Shown: positions 34,565-42,851 of the stretch, piece after piece | Layout: the number at the start of each line of letters is the position of its first letter | Numbering within the stretch: position 1 is the stretch's first letter | NCBI RefSeq assembly: GCF_002903145.1 | Contig: NZ_PPDJ01000002.1 | Span: 186,001 to 250,000, forward strand | Source: Halobacteriovorax sp. DA5 | GTDB lineage: Bacteria > Bdellovibrionota > Bacteriovoracia > Bacteriovoracales > Bacteriovoracaceae | Direction: 5' to 3' | DNA: 64,000 nt | Notes under the pieces: generated by a model | What the model saw: only the letters and a program-made list of their open reading frames with translations | The model's database searches: none | Told to the model about the DNA's origin: nothing | Made by a program: the position numbers and the translations under genes

Positions 34565-35440
34565 ATGAGAAATAGAACTACTTCATTCATCAAATCAACT
34601 CTTGTGATGACAGCGATTGCTCTATCTGCAAATGTTTTTGCACTAGAAACAATTCAAGATGATATTGATTCTATTCGCTTTCAGCTTAAGTCTGAGCAGA
34701 TCTACACTCTTAAAAATTATGGGCAGGGACAATATAAAGAACTTGCTTTTACTCGAATTGAAAAACCAAATCTTAAAGTTGGCCTAAATAAGAAATCTGC
34801 AACAGAAACACTAGAAGTTGCAATTGATGAATCTCTTTTAGTTGAAAAGAATTCTCTTGTTCACATAAAGTTAGAAAAAAATAACTTAGTAAATATTGAA
34901 TCTGCCAATGATAAGGCGGCGGTTTTAACAAAGCTTAAAAATAACGGACTTGGCCTTGATAAAAATCAGGCGGCAAAAATACTAAAGAAAGATATTATTG
35001 CAAATCTTAATCGTGTTATTGCAAAAATTGGATTTCGCGATAATACAAAAGTTAGTTATGAGATTAAAAACCTTGCATTTAACTGTCCTTCACTAAAAGG
35101 GCGTATCACAAATTGTCGTGGTAAATATGATGTTATTGCTACACTAAAGAATGAAAAGAAGAAGACTTCAAATCTTTCAGAGATCCTTATTAACTCTACT
35201 AAGAATTTGAATAATTTTGGTTCTGAAATTGATATTAATGCATATATTGGGGAACTTCGTTCAATCAATAAGCAGCTTAATAAATTATCGGAAGGTAAGC
35301 CTAAGGGTGTTGATCTAAAGAAGCTTTACGCTCTTAAAAAAGATGTTCAATCAGAAATTCTTGATTCGTACCAGTACACTGCGATTGCAACATCAAGTGC
35401 AAGGGACTTCCTAACAAAGCTTAATTCAAAGCTTAACTAA
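34565..35440 (+). CDS. Exported protein of unknown function
   Basis: The 291-residue protein has a signal peptide (TLVMTAIALSANVFA). The mature part is Lys/Asn-rich and helical, with only two cysteines (FNCPSLKGRITNC) close enough for a local disulfide. No domain is recognised. A GAGGG ribosome site lies upstream of the ATG. It converges tail-to-tail with the next gene, with 2 bases between stops. Confidence 0.7.
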   Translation: MRNRTTSFIKSTLVMTAIALSANVFALETIQDDIDSIRFQLKSEQIYTLKNYGQGQYKELAFTRIEKPNLKVGLNKKSATETLEVAIDESLLVEKNSLVHIKLEKNNLVNIESANDKAAVLTKLKNNGLGLDKNQAAKILKKDIIANLNRVIAKIGFRDNTKVSYEIKNLAFNCPSLKGRITNCRGKYDVIATLKNEKKKTSNLSEILINSTKNLNNFGSEIDINAYIGELRSINKQLNKLSEGKPKGVDLKKLYALKKDVQSEILDSYQYTAIATSSARDFLTKLNSKLN

Positions 35441-35442
35441 AA

Positions 35443-36171
35443 CTAGCTGACGCTTTGTTTTAAACTCACAAATAAATTAATTATTTCATTTAATACATCA
35501 TTATGAAGCTGGCCAAAACTAGCTTCATATTTTTTTGCTTGAGAATCAAATTCAGCTCGATTCTCTTTATTTTTAACTTCTAGCTTTAACTGATCCTTAT
35601 TGAAAATTAGCTTAATATCAAGATTGTAAATCATGACTCTAAGAATAGGGGATTGCTCCCATTGTCCAAAAAACACCTTGTAACTTAAAATTGTATTTCT
35701 ATGATCAATACGGGCCAGTGACTTTTTTAGCGTTAGTAGAGTTACTTTTAGCCACTCAAGTGATTTGTCTTCGTTTAGTCCTGTCTTTGGTGGGATTGAT
35801 TTTAAGTTCTCAATTGAACCATCGATCATGGCCTTAACGGCATATTGTTCAAATTTCTTTGCATCAAAATTTTCGACTTCGTTTTGATATTCGATAAATT
35901 CTTTATCCACTAAATTGAGAATGTTCATTTGATCAAAGTGCAAAAGTAAATTATGGTCATTGCTCTCAACGTGAAGATAGATATCATGAAGATTTTTTCG
36001 ATCATCACGCAAAGGTGTCTTTTCAAAAACATTATGGGCCAAGCAAATTCTCACCGGACTTTGTAGCGACTCTTGCATAGACTTTAAGAGCTTGTCTCTG
36101 CTATCATCATTAGATAGACGGTTTTTATTAATTCTAGTGAAAAAGTTTACGAATTTATTTTTAATACCCAT
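35443..36171 (-). CDS. Unknown cytoplasmic protein, PilZ-like only by weak hint
   Basis: With the ATG at 36171 the protein has 242 residues; an ATG at 36210 would add 13 more (MLDIPKKVVILSL). I prefer 36171 because TAGACA-N16-TATTTT ends 7 bases before it and no ribosome site precedes either start. The protein is helical and basic (IKNKFVNFFTRINKN ... RDKLLKSMQESLQSPVRICLAHNVFEK). The stretch after residue 35 has a loose resemblance to small-molecule or domain-adaptor folds but no family motif. It is divergent from murI. Confidence 0.6.
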   Translation of the reverse strand: MGIKNKFVNFFTRINKNRLSNDDSRDKLLKSMQESLQSPVRICLAHNVFEKTPLRDDRKNLHDIYLHVESNDHNLLLHFDQMNILNLVDKEFIEYQNEVENFDAKKFEQYAVKAMIDGSIENLKSIPPKTGLNEDKSLEWLKVTLLTLKKSLARIDHRNTILSYKVFFGQWEQSPILRVMIYNLDIKLIFNKDQLKLEVKNKENRAEFDSQAKKYEASFGQLHNDVLNEIINLFVSLKQSVS

Positions 36172-36206
36172 AAGGGATAAAATAACGACTTTTTTAGGGA
36201 TGTCTA
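36172..36206 (-). promoter_or_regulatory. Possible promoter predicting a leaderless mRNA
   Basis: TAGACA (36201-36206), 16 bases, TATTTT (36179-36184), then 7 bases to the ATG at 36171. The site overlaps the longer alternative start of the same gene. Confidence 0.4.
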
Positions 36207-36223
36207 GCATTTAAGGTGAAATA

Positions 36224-37000
36224 TTGAAGATAGGTATTTTTGATTCTGGCATTGGTGGACTTAGCGTGTTGCGTGAAGTCGCAAAACTTATGGATCGTTG
36301 CGAAATTTATTACTTTGCAGATCGCCTGAATGCACCATATGGCAATAAGACAAAAGAAGAAGTATTTACTTTTTGTCAGAGTATTGTCGAAGACTTTATC
36401 TCTCATGGAATTGATACCATTTTAATTGCATGTAACTCTGCTACGGCCATGGCCATTAATGAATTACGCACTAATTACCCAAATATTCGCTTTTTTGGGA
36501 TTGAACCATTTATTAATGTCATTAACCTGCGCCCAGAGCTTAAAAAGCAAAAGGGAGTGGTTTTAACAACTAAGATTACTGCAGATTCTATGCGTTTTCA
36601 GAGCTTGAAAGAGCGCTATGATCCAAAAGAACACTTGGTTTACCGCGTATCAAAGAATTTAGCTAAAATTATTGAAGACAGTTTTGATAGTGGAAGGCTC
36701 AATGAAGATGAGATTTCTAAAGAGATAGTTGATTCAATTTTTCCTTCAGGCCAGAAAGAGAGTTATGATTATATAATTTTAGGTTGTACTCACTATCCTT
36801 TCGTCAAAGAGCTATTTAAGGCCAATGTTGGGGCCCAAAGTATTTCTCCTTGTTATCATGTGGCCAAGCATATGGCAGATCAATGTGTCATAAACGAAGA
36901 TGCTCAAATCGTTGATTTCTTCTATTATCGTGATAGTCGAAGCCCAGATTTATGGCGCAAAGTTAAAAAGCAAAATTTAGAAGGTTTTCCCTTTTTCTAA
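36224..37000 (+). CDS. murI: Glutamate racemase
   Basis: MurI makes D-glutamate for peptidoglycan. The 258-residue protein has both catalytic cysteines: C70 in IACNSAT and C188 in LGCTHYP, with D7/S8 in FDSGIGGLSVL and AYYFADRLNAPYGNK-like sequence. It starts at TTG with an AAGGTGA site. Length is normal for the family. The divergent gene starts 53 bases away. Eno follows 63 bases downstream, probably in the same transcript. Confidence 0.96.
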   Translation: MKIGIFDSGIGGLSVLREVAKLMDRCEIYYFADRLNAPYGNKTKEEVFTFCQSIVEDFISHGIDTILIACNSATAMAINELRTNYPNIRFFGIEPFINVINLRPELKKQKGVVLTTKITADSMRFQSLKERYDPKEHLVYRVSKNLAKIIEDSFDSGRLNEDEISKEIVDSIFPSGQKESYDYIILGCTHYPFVKELFKANVGAQSISPCYHVAKHMADQCVINEDAQIVDFFYYRDSRSPDLWRKVKKQNLEGFPFF

Positions 37001-37063
37001 GTGACGATCCTTAAAAGCGTAAGTTAAAATATGGCAAATTTTAAACTAACGAAGGATTGGTAT

Positions 37064-38344
37064 ATGTCTAAAATTAAATCTATTACTCCACGTCAAATCT
37101 TAGACTCACGAGGAAACCCAACTGTTGAAGTTGATTTAGTAACTGAAAATGGTTTTATGGCCCGTGCAGCAGTTCCTTCTGGGGCATCAACTGGCTCTAA
37201 AGAAGCGCTTGAGTTAAGAGACGGTGACAAGTCTTACTACCTTGGAAAATCTGTTAGAAAGGCAATTTCAAATATCAATGAATATATCGCGCCAAAAATT
37301 ATAGGAATGGATGTTTTTGACTTAAGAGCTGTTGATCAAGCAATGCTTGATGTTGATGGAACAGAAAATAAAGAAAAGTTAGGAGCTAATGCTATTCTTG
37401 CTGTTTCAATGTGTGTTGCTCGTGCAGGTGCTCTTGAAAAAGGAAAGTCTCTTTATGCTTATTTAAGAGAAGATCTAGGTGTTCCTGTGGCAAGTGATAA
37501 GTATCGCTTACCAACTCCTATGATGAATATTATCAATGGTGGGGAGCACGCTTCAAATAATCTTGATATTCAAGAATTTATGATTATTCCTCATATGGAA
37601 AAGTCATTTAGTGAAAACCTAAGAGCTGGTGTTGAAACTTTTCACGCTCTAAAAAGTGTTTTAACAGAAAAAGGATATTCAACAAATGTTGGTGATGAAG
37701 GTGGGTTTGCACCATCTCTTAAGTCACACGAAGAGGCCCTTGATCTTATTCTCAGCGCTATTGAGAAGGCCGGTTATAAACCAGGTCAAGATATCTCGAT
37801 CAGCCTTGATGCAGCTGCTTCAGAGTTCTATAAAGATGGAAGCTACAAAATGCAAGGTAAGAGCTATTCAAGTGAGGATATGGTTGAATATTACTCAAAT
37901 TTAGTTTCAAAATATCCGATATATTCAATTGAAGACGGGCTTGATGAAGCTGACTATTCTGGTTGGGTAAAGCTGACTGAAAAGTTAGGGGATAAATGCT
38001 TACTAGTTGGAGATGACTTATTTGTAACAAATAAGAAGATCCTAGCTGAAGGTATTGAGAAAAAGCAGGCAAACTCAATCTTAGTTAAGATTAATCAAAT
38101 TGGTTCTCTAAGTGAAACATTTGATACGTTAAAGCTAGCTTTTGAAAATAACTTTAGAGCAATTATCTCTCACCGCTCAGGAGAAACAAGTGATGCCTTC
38201 ATTGCTGATCTTGCTGTAGCAACTTCGAGTGGACTTATTAAAACAGGTTCTGCTTCAAGAAGTGATCGTCTTGCAAAATATAATCAACTACTAAGAATTG
38301 AAGAGGCCCTTGGTAGTGAAGCAAAGTACGACGGATTAATCTAA
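37064..38344 (+). CDS. eno: Enolase
   Basis: Enolase interconverts 2-phosphoglycerate and phosphoenolpyruvate. The ATG at 37064 has a GAAGGA site and gives 426 residues. Motifs include [35 protein letters not shown], the metal and substrate segment [19 protein letters not shown], and SHRSGET with [14 protein letters not shown] possible earlier ATG at 37031 adds 11 residues not found in the family. A strong terminator follows the stop codon. Confidence 0.97.
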   Translation: MSKIKSITPRQILDSRGNPTVEVDLVTENGFMARAAVPSGASTGSKEALELRDGDKSYYLGKSVRKAISNINEYIAPKIIGMDVFDLRAVDQAMLDVDGTENKEKLGANAILAVSMCVARAGALEKGKSLYAYLREDLGVPVASDKYRLPTPMMNIINGGEHASNNLDIQEFMIIPHMEKSFSENLRAGVETFHALKSVLTEKGYSTNVGDEGGFAPSLKSHEEALDLILSAIEKAGYKPGQDISISLDAAASEFYKDGSYKMQGKSYSSEDMVEYYSNLVSKYPIYSIEDGLDEADYSGWVKLTEKLGDKCLLVGDDLFVTNKKILAEGIEKKQANSILVKINQIGSLSETFDTLKLAFENNFRAIISHRSGETSDAFIADLAVATSSGLIKTGSASRSDRLAKYNQLLRIEEALGSEAKYDGLI

Positions 38345-38354
38345 GTCAAAATAT

Positions 38355-38383
38355 AAAGGCCTCGTTTTAAGAGGCCTTTTTTT
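38355..38383 (+). terminator. Rho-independent terminator of eno, fused to the next gene's start
   Basis: The stem AAAGGCCTC / GAGGCCTTT has a 7-base loop and a T-run that ends at 38383. The ATG of the next gene is at 38384. The GAGG of the 3' arm (38371-38374) is the only Shine-Dalgarno-like sequence for that gene. Confidence 0.85.
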
Positions 38384-39010
38384 ATGTCTAAAAATATACC
38401 TAAGTCAGATAACGAAGCACTACATTTTCTTCATGATCTTCTCAATCACACACATGGCCTGAAGCTCTATTTAGAGTCTCGTCATGGTCAGATGGAGCAA
38501 GCAAGTCTTAATCTTATTTATAATGAAGTTCAGGCCTTAGAAAATCAAATATCATCCCAATTTAAGCGTTTAAAGGATACAGATTCATATAGTGTCGAAA
38601 GTCTTATTGATACTTGTAAGAGACAATTTGAAATTTATCAATTAAAGGTCGACTTAAAAGTTTCCATTTTTCAAAGTGATCTGGCCCCTATTGAATTTTC
38701 TTGTGATGGACAAATTTTTGAACGCCTAATAAAAAATATCTCAAAAAACTTATATCTTTGGTCGAGTCCCAAAAGTATGATTGAGTGTCACATCAGTGAA
38801 GTTGATGAGAAGATTCAACTAACTTTCTCAAATGAAATTAATGAGCACACAGACTTAGAACAACAATCAAATGGCATTGGCCTACTCTCAATGAAGCGTC
38901 TTGCTAGTGAAAATGGCATTACATTTCAAAGTTACTTAGAGAATGAGAAATGGATAACGATAATCCTGATTAATAAAGTCGGACATATTAAACAAAATAT
39001 CGCCTGCTAG
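38384..39010 (+). CDS. Histidine-kinase-like ATPase domain protein without sensor
   Basis: The 208-residue protein resembles the catalytic half of a sensor kinase. An N-terminal DHp-like helix reads LHFLHDLLNHTHGLKLYLE (H/N pattern like the HxxxN box). An HATPase part follows with KNISKN in the N-box position and NGIGLLSMKRLASENG in the G-box position. Conserved acidic residues are partly lost, so activity is uncertain. There is no membrane segment. It may phosphorylate or regulate a free receiver. Its ATG begins at the T-run end of the eno terminator. Confidence 0.7.
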   Translation: MSKNIPKSDNEALHFLHDLLNHTHGLKLYLESRHGQMEQASLNLIYNEVQALENQISSQFKRLKDTDSYSVESLIDTCKRQFEIYQLKVDLKVSIFQSDLAPIEFSCDGQIFERLIKNISKNLYLWSSPKSMIECHISEVDEKIQLTFSNEINEHTDLEQQSNGIGLLSMKRLASENGITFQSYLENEKWITIILINKVGHIKQNIAC

Positions 39011-39066
39011 GTAAAAGAATTCTATCTATATTAAAAAGTAATAAAGAAGGTTATTCTATATAACAT

Positions 39067-40248
39067 ATGGAATTTATAAAGATCTTTATTTCGTTAACGA
39101 TTTTGTTTGCCTCTGGCCTACAGGCCTTAGCAAACCCTCGAATCTATCAATCAGACGCTACTGCACTAAATAAAGGTGCATCCAAAGTTAAGATTGAAGG
39201 CAGCTTTTCTTCGACACTTTCTCAAGTTGATAGTGAGGGTAATGAAGTGGTTTACAATGATGATGTAAGCTACAATTTACTTGATGCAAATATTGATTAT
39301 CAATATGCCATCATGCCTAAGTTTCAACTTCTTGCTGGCCTTAAAGGACGATATGTAAGTAGTGGTGATACTCTTGAGACGCAAACGACAGCTGGGCTTG
39401 AGTCTTTTTATGTCGGAGCATTCTATGCTTTTGATAAAATGCATGGAAAAGATTTTGCTGTAAACGCACTTTATCGCTTCAGGCCTTATACTGTTGATAC
39501 GTATTCTGGTTCAGCGCCAAGTGATGAATTAATCTTAGGTGACGGTGGAAATGATCTTGAGCTCAATTTCCTTGCTAAATTTGAATCAACAAAGTGGACA
39601 TCATACGACTTCAAGGTTGGTTACCATATTCCTGGGGCCCCTATTTCTTCAGAGATCATTTTTGATGCAAGACTTGTAAAGCATTATGTTGATTGGGCCT
39701 TTTGGCTTTCTGCAAATGGTGTCTACTCCTTGGGTGGTGATGAATACACTGATAACCCGAACGCAAAACCTGTTGTTGCTAGTGGTTACACTTCAAGGTG
39801 GAATTCGATTAATCGCCAATTCCTAAACTTAGACGTTAGTGCTCAAACTCTATTTGGAAAGAAGTATCTTGCTTATGCAACAGTTGGTGCAAAGGTTGTT
39901 GGAACTTCAACTGATAAAGACTTTTATACAACTCTAGGTCTTACTTGGACTACTGGTGGTGTAACTGCTCAGCAGAAATTTGAAGAGAGTTTTAAAGAGT
40001 ACTCTGTTGAGGCCAATGTTATTAAGGTTTCTCCTAGGGGAGTTTTCATTAAGATTGATCATGGCTCTCTTGACGATATTCAAGTTGGAAATATTGTTGA
40101 TATTTATAAAACAGACTACTTTGGCGGAAATATATTAGTTGCTCAAGGAAAGGTTTATGAAGTTTCAAGTGCTTCATCAATTATAAAAGTTGTGGCACGT
40201 TACCGTAAGGTGCCAATAGAAAAAGGCTTTGCTGCCAGGATTAAGTAG
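39067..40248 (+). CDS. Outer-membrane beta-barrel-like protein with FlgT_C-like tail domain
   Basis: The 393-residue protein has a signal peptide (MEFIKIFISLTILFASGLQALA) and a long beta-strand region (about 40-320) rich in aromatic and Gly residues, as in outer-membrane barrels. The C-terminal segment VIKVSPRGVFIKIDHGSLDDIQVG ... IIKVVARYRKVPIEKGFAAR has the repeating beta pattern of FlgT C-terminal-like domains, which are found in flagellar and secretion outer-membrane proteins. The exact role is unknown. It starts about 56 bases after the previous gene. Confidence 0.65.
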   Translation: MEFIKIFISLTILFASGLQALANPRIYQSDATALNKGASKVKIEGSFSSTLSQVDSEGNEVVYNDDVSYNLLDANIDYQYAIMPKFQLLAGLKGRYVSSGDTLETQTTAGLESFYVGAFYAFDKMHGKDFAVNALYRFRPYTVDTYSGSAPSDELILGDGGNDLELNFLAKFESTKWTSYDFKVGYHIPGAPISSEIIFDARLVKHYVDWAFWLSANGVYSLGGDEYTDNPNAKPVVASGYTSRWNSINRQFLNLDVSAQTLFGKKYLAYATVGAKVVGTSTDKDFYTTLGLTWTTGGVTAQQKFEESFKEYSVEANVIKVSPRGVFIKIDHGSLDDIQVGNIVDIYKTDYFGGNILVAQGKVYEVSSASSIIKVVARYRKVPIEKGFAARIK

Positions 40249-40331
40249 CTGAAATGAGGAAATATTTAGTAATTGATATAATTGTAAGTTAAGCTAAAAT
40301 ATTGAATATAAACATAAAAAGGATATTATCG

Positions 40332-41102
40332 ATGATGAAGCAAATTCTAATTGCTTTCTACCTACTGGCCACATCAGCTGTAATTGCAAAACCTTATACT
40401 TCTAACTTTCTTGAGTTCGAACTACCAAATGGTTGGGAGTGTTCTATTGAGGGAAGTGAGTATGTTTGTCAGTCGACAAATGATAGAAGAAAGAAAGAGG
40501 CCATCATTATTTTCGCGGCCAAGCACCGTGGTAAACAAGATGACTTAATTCAATACAAGGCCTATTTAGAGCAGGCCAAAACATTTAAGCTACCTGGTGG
40601 AAAAACACAAATTTCAGAACCTTCATACACGAGAATGAAGAAGATTCAAGGTCAAGGTCATACTTGGGTTGATTCACTTCACTTATCAAGTGAGGTTCCT
40701 GGCTTTTATACTCGTTATCTTGCGACTGTAAAAGGAGAGTTAGGTGTAGCTGTAACGTTCTCAGTTGCAAAGGAACACTACCAAACTTATAAGCCAATTT
40801 TTGATAAAATCATTGAGACGATGCAGGTATTTTCTCGCATTAAGAATGATGCTGATGGGCTTAAGCTCGCTGGTAATAAAGGTGAAGCAGTTCCGGGTGC
40901 TTCAGGTGACTTCTTAGATAACGAAGCAGGTCTTAATGATATTGGCGTTGGTGGCCAAAGACAAAAAGGTAAAGGTGCCGGTGGTGATGATATGACTCTT
41001 TATCTGATCCTTGCGCTTGTTGTTGGTGCTGGAATCTTTATCGCTAAGAACCGCAAGAAGAAAGGTACTAAGAAAAAGAAAGGTAAGAAGAAAAAGAAAT
41101 AA
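40332..41102 (+). CDS. Exported protein with C-terminal membrane anchor and poly-Lys tail
   Basis: The ATG at 40332 has an AAGGA site 8 bases upstream and gives 256 residues; an earlier in-frame ATG lacks a ribosome site. A signal peptide (LIAFYLLATSAVIA) is followed by a soluble domain to about residue 170 (PNGWECSIEGSEYVC) and a Gly/Asp linker. A C-terminal transmembrane helix (TLYLILALVVGAGIFIA) leads to a cytoplasmic tail of about 20 residues that is nearly all Lys (KNRKKKGTKKKKGKKKKK). The periplasmic domain is thus tethered to the inner membrane with a highly positive cytoplasmic tail, perhaps binding nucleic acid or acidic lipid. Confidence 0.75.
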   Translation: MMKQILIAFYLLATSAVIAKPYTSNFLEFELPNGWECSIEGSEYVCQSTNDRRKKEAIIIFAAKHRGKQDDLIQYKAYLEQAKTFKLPGGKTQISEPSYTRMKKIQGQGHTWVDSLHLSSEVPGFYTRYLATVKGELGVAVTFSVAKEHYQTYKPIFDKIIETMQVFSRIKNDADGLKLAGNKGEAVPGASGDFLDNEAGLNDIGVGGQRQKGKGAGGDDMTLYLILALVVGAGIFIAKNRKKKGTKKKKGKKKKK

Positions 41103-41113
41103 ATTTATAAAAT

Positions 41114-41142
41114 AAAGCCTCTCTTATGAGAGGCTTTTTTTA
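41114..41142. terminator. Rho-independent terminator, bidirectional
   Basis: The stem AAAGCCTCTC / GAGAGGCTTT has a TTAT loop and a T7 run. It lies between the Lys-tail protein and the convergent protease gene, and its end overlaps the protease stop codon. Confidence 0.9.
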
Positions 41143-41874
41143 TTCTGAATCAAGACAAGCTTGAATCGCTTTATTGAATGATATATTTGTCGAAACGCTT
41201 GTTCCAAGATTTGTTGTATTACTATAGTGATTGATTGAGCAGCCACCATGTGAGTGAACACCAACAATTTTTCCCGATTTTAGATTAATAATACTTGAGC
41301 CAGAATTACCACCAGTCGTATCAACCTTATGGCGAATTAGGCCAGTTCTTCCAATACTCTCTATATAACCGATGCCGTTTTGTTGAGCAAAAGATCTTTC
41401 TGCTTCAGTATCGACTCCGTAGCCAGTAATACTTATAAGTGATTTACTTGCTGCAACAGAGTAATCTAATTCATAAAAGCCTTGAACATCTCCCGCATAC
41501 TTTTGTGTCGTCTCATTTGGTAGTATTTTCATAACGGCCCAGTCATTTCCTGGTCCAGCATCACTAAGAGTAATTGAGCTTTGATCTACTTTATATGTGT
41601 CTTCTTTAGATGAGTAGTTTATGCCATTTTTGTCAGATTCAGGCGTATTGAATTCGATGATATTAAAGTACTTCTTGCAGTGGCCTACTGATAGGGCGCA
41701 ACTTTTTGAAATCATCGTGACTGTACAGGCATCAGTTGCAGTTTCATTACGAAGAGCTCTACCTACCTTGGGTTCATTTGAAGGAATTCGATCATCATTA
41801 CCACATATTGACTTTTCTAAGGCAAATATTGAAGGCGTGATAAGTAATATAAAAATAGGTAATAATCTATTCAT
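41140..41874 (-). CDS. Secreted trypsin-like serine protease (S1), copy 1
   Basis: The 244-residue protein starts at ATG 41874 with an AAGGA site and has a signal peptide (MNRLLPIFILLITPSIFA). The catalytic triad is present: H65 in SVGHC, D111 in GNDWAVMKI and S191 in TTGGNSGSS. Disulfide cysteines are typical. It shares its domain plan and many motifs (SICGNDDRIPS, GYGVDTEAERSFAQQN) with the next gene, so the two are tandem paralogues. Secreted proteases of this kind are abundant in Bdellovibrionota. Confidence 0.92.
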   Translation of the reverse strand: MNRLLPIFILLITPSIFALEKSICGNDDRIPSNEPKVGRALRNETATDACTVTMISKSCALSVGHCKKYFNIIEFNTPESDKNGINYSSKEDTYKVDQSSITLSDAGPGNDWAVMKILPNETTQKYAGDVQGFYELDYSVAASKSLISITGYGVDTEAERSFAQQNGIGYIESIGRTGLIRHKVDTTGGNSGSSIINLKSGKIVGVHSHGGCSINHYSNTTNLGTSVSTNISFNKAIQACLDSE

Positions 41875-41902
41875 GGAAATCCTTGTTGTTGCGTGATGCG
41901 TT

Positions 41903-41931
41903 AATTTAAGGGATTTCTGAATTGTTATCAA
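41903..41931 (-). promoter_or_regulatory. Possible promoter of the copy 1 protease
   Basis: TTGATA (41926-41931) and TAAATT (41903-41908) are spaced by 17 bases on the minus strand, about 29 bases before the ATG at 41874. Confidence 0.4.
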
Positions 41932-41955
41932 TGCTTAGTGTAGAGTTTATAGAGA

Positions 41956-41984
41956 TAAAAAGGCCTCTGACTTAGCAGAGGCCT
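41956..41984 (-). terminator. Rho-independent terminator of copy 2 protease
   Basis: On the minus strand the stem AGGCCTCTG / CAGAGGCCT, with a 6-base loop, is followed by TTTTA. It lies downstream of the copy 2 protease gene. Confidence 0.8.
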
Positions 41985-42013
41985 AATATTGTAGTCAATA
42001 GAATTAATTTTCT

Positions 42014-42760
42014 TTATTCACTTGCTAGGCAGTTTTCAACGGCCGCTTTAAACTCTGCATGTAGTTGAAGAACAGTTCCAGCATTCGCATTTGATTCATC
42101 ACTTCCGTAGCATCCACCGTGAGAGTGTACTCCAACGATTTCACCTGTTTCAAGGTTAAGTACGCTTGAGCCAGAGTTTCCACCCATTGTGTCAACTCTG
42201 TGGTTTAAAATTGCAGCACGATGCTGTCCATAATAGTCACCACCGATTTCAGTTAATGGGCCAATATTATTTTGTTGAGCAAACTTTCTTTCAAATTCGT
42301 TATCGTTTCCATAACCTGTGATTGAAAGAATCGTCCCAACTGCAGGAATATCTTTAGCGATAGGGTAGAAGCCTTGTGCTTGACCAGGTAGTAGACCTGT
42401 CGTTCTATGAGGCTTGATTTTGAAAACGGCCCAGTCATCTCCTTGGCCATTGCTCTTATATTTAATAGTCGCTTTATCAGCTTCGTAAATATCTTTAGGG
42501 TCTGGGTGTGCAATTCCTCTTCTTGTTGAAGCAGGAGTGTTGAATTCAATAACATTGAATGTAGCAGCACAGTGACCTACTGAGATAGCACATGAGTTTG
42601 ATACAAGTGTTACTGTACAACCTGCTTTATCTCTTGCTCTTTCAAGTGAGCGACCAACTTTTGGATCACTTGAAGGTACTCGATCATCCATTCCGCAAAT
42701 TGTCTTATCCGTGGCAAAAATTGAAAATGGTAAAATCGCTAGTAGAAATATTTTTTTCAC
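42014..42760 (-). CDS. Secreted trypsin-like serine protease (S1), copy 2
   Basis: The 248-residue protein has a signal peptide (MKKIFLLAILPFSIFA). The triad is H63 (SVGHC), D109 (DDWAVFKI) and S196 (MGGNSGSS). The cysteine pattern and the block FAQQNNIGPLTEIG mirror copy 1. The sequence differs enough that different substrates are likely. A GGAGAG ribosome site precedes the ATG. Each copy has its own promoter and terminator, so they are not simply a duplicated operon. Confidence 0.93.
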   Translation of the reverse strand: MKKIFLLAILPFSIFATDKTICGMDDRVPSSDPKVGRSLERARDKAGCTVTLVSNSCAISVGHCAATFNVIEFNTPASTRRGIAHPDPKDIYEADKATIKYKSNGQGDDWAVFKIKPHRTTGLLPGQAQGFYPIAKDIPAVGTILSITGYGNDNEFERKFAQQNNIGPLTEIGGDYYGQHRAAILNHRVDTMGGNSGSSVLNLETGEIVGVHSHGGCYGSDESNANAGTVLQLHAEFKAAVENCLASE

Positions 42761-42787
42761 TCTTCTCTCCTTAGTTCGTGAAGAAAT

Positions 42788-42816
42788 ATATTAGGTCGTC
42801 AAAAAGTAAACGACAA
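42788..42816 (-). promoter_or_regulatory. Promoter of the copy 2 protease
   Basis: TTGTCG (42811-42816) and TAATAT (42788-42793) are spaced by 17 bases on the minus strand, about 27 bases before the ATG at 42760. Confidence 0.5.
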
Positions 42817-42851
42817 ATATGTATTTGAGATAGTAAGAAGTTGTTAGAAAG

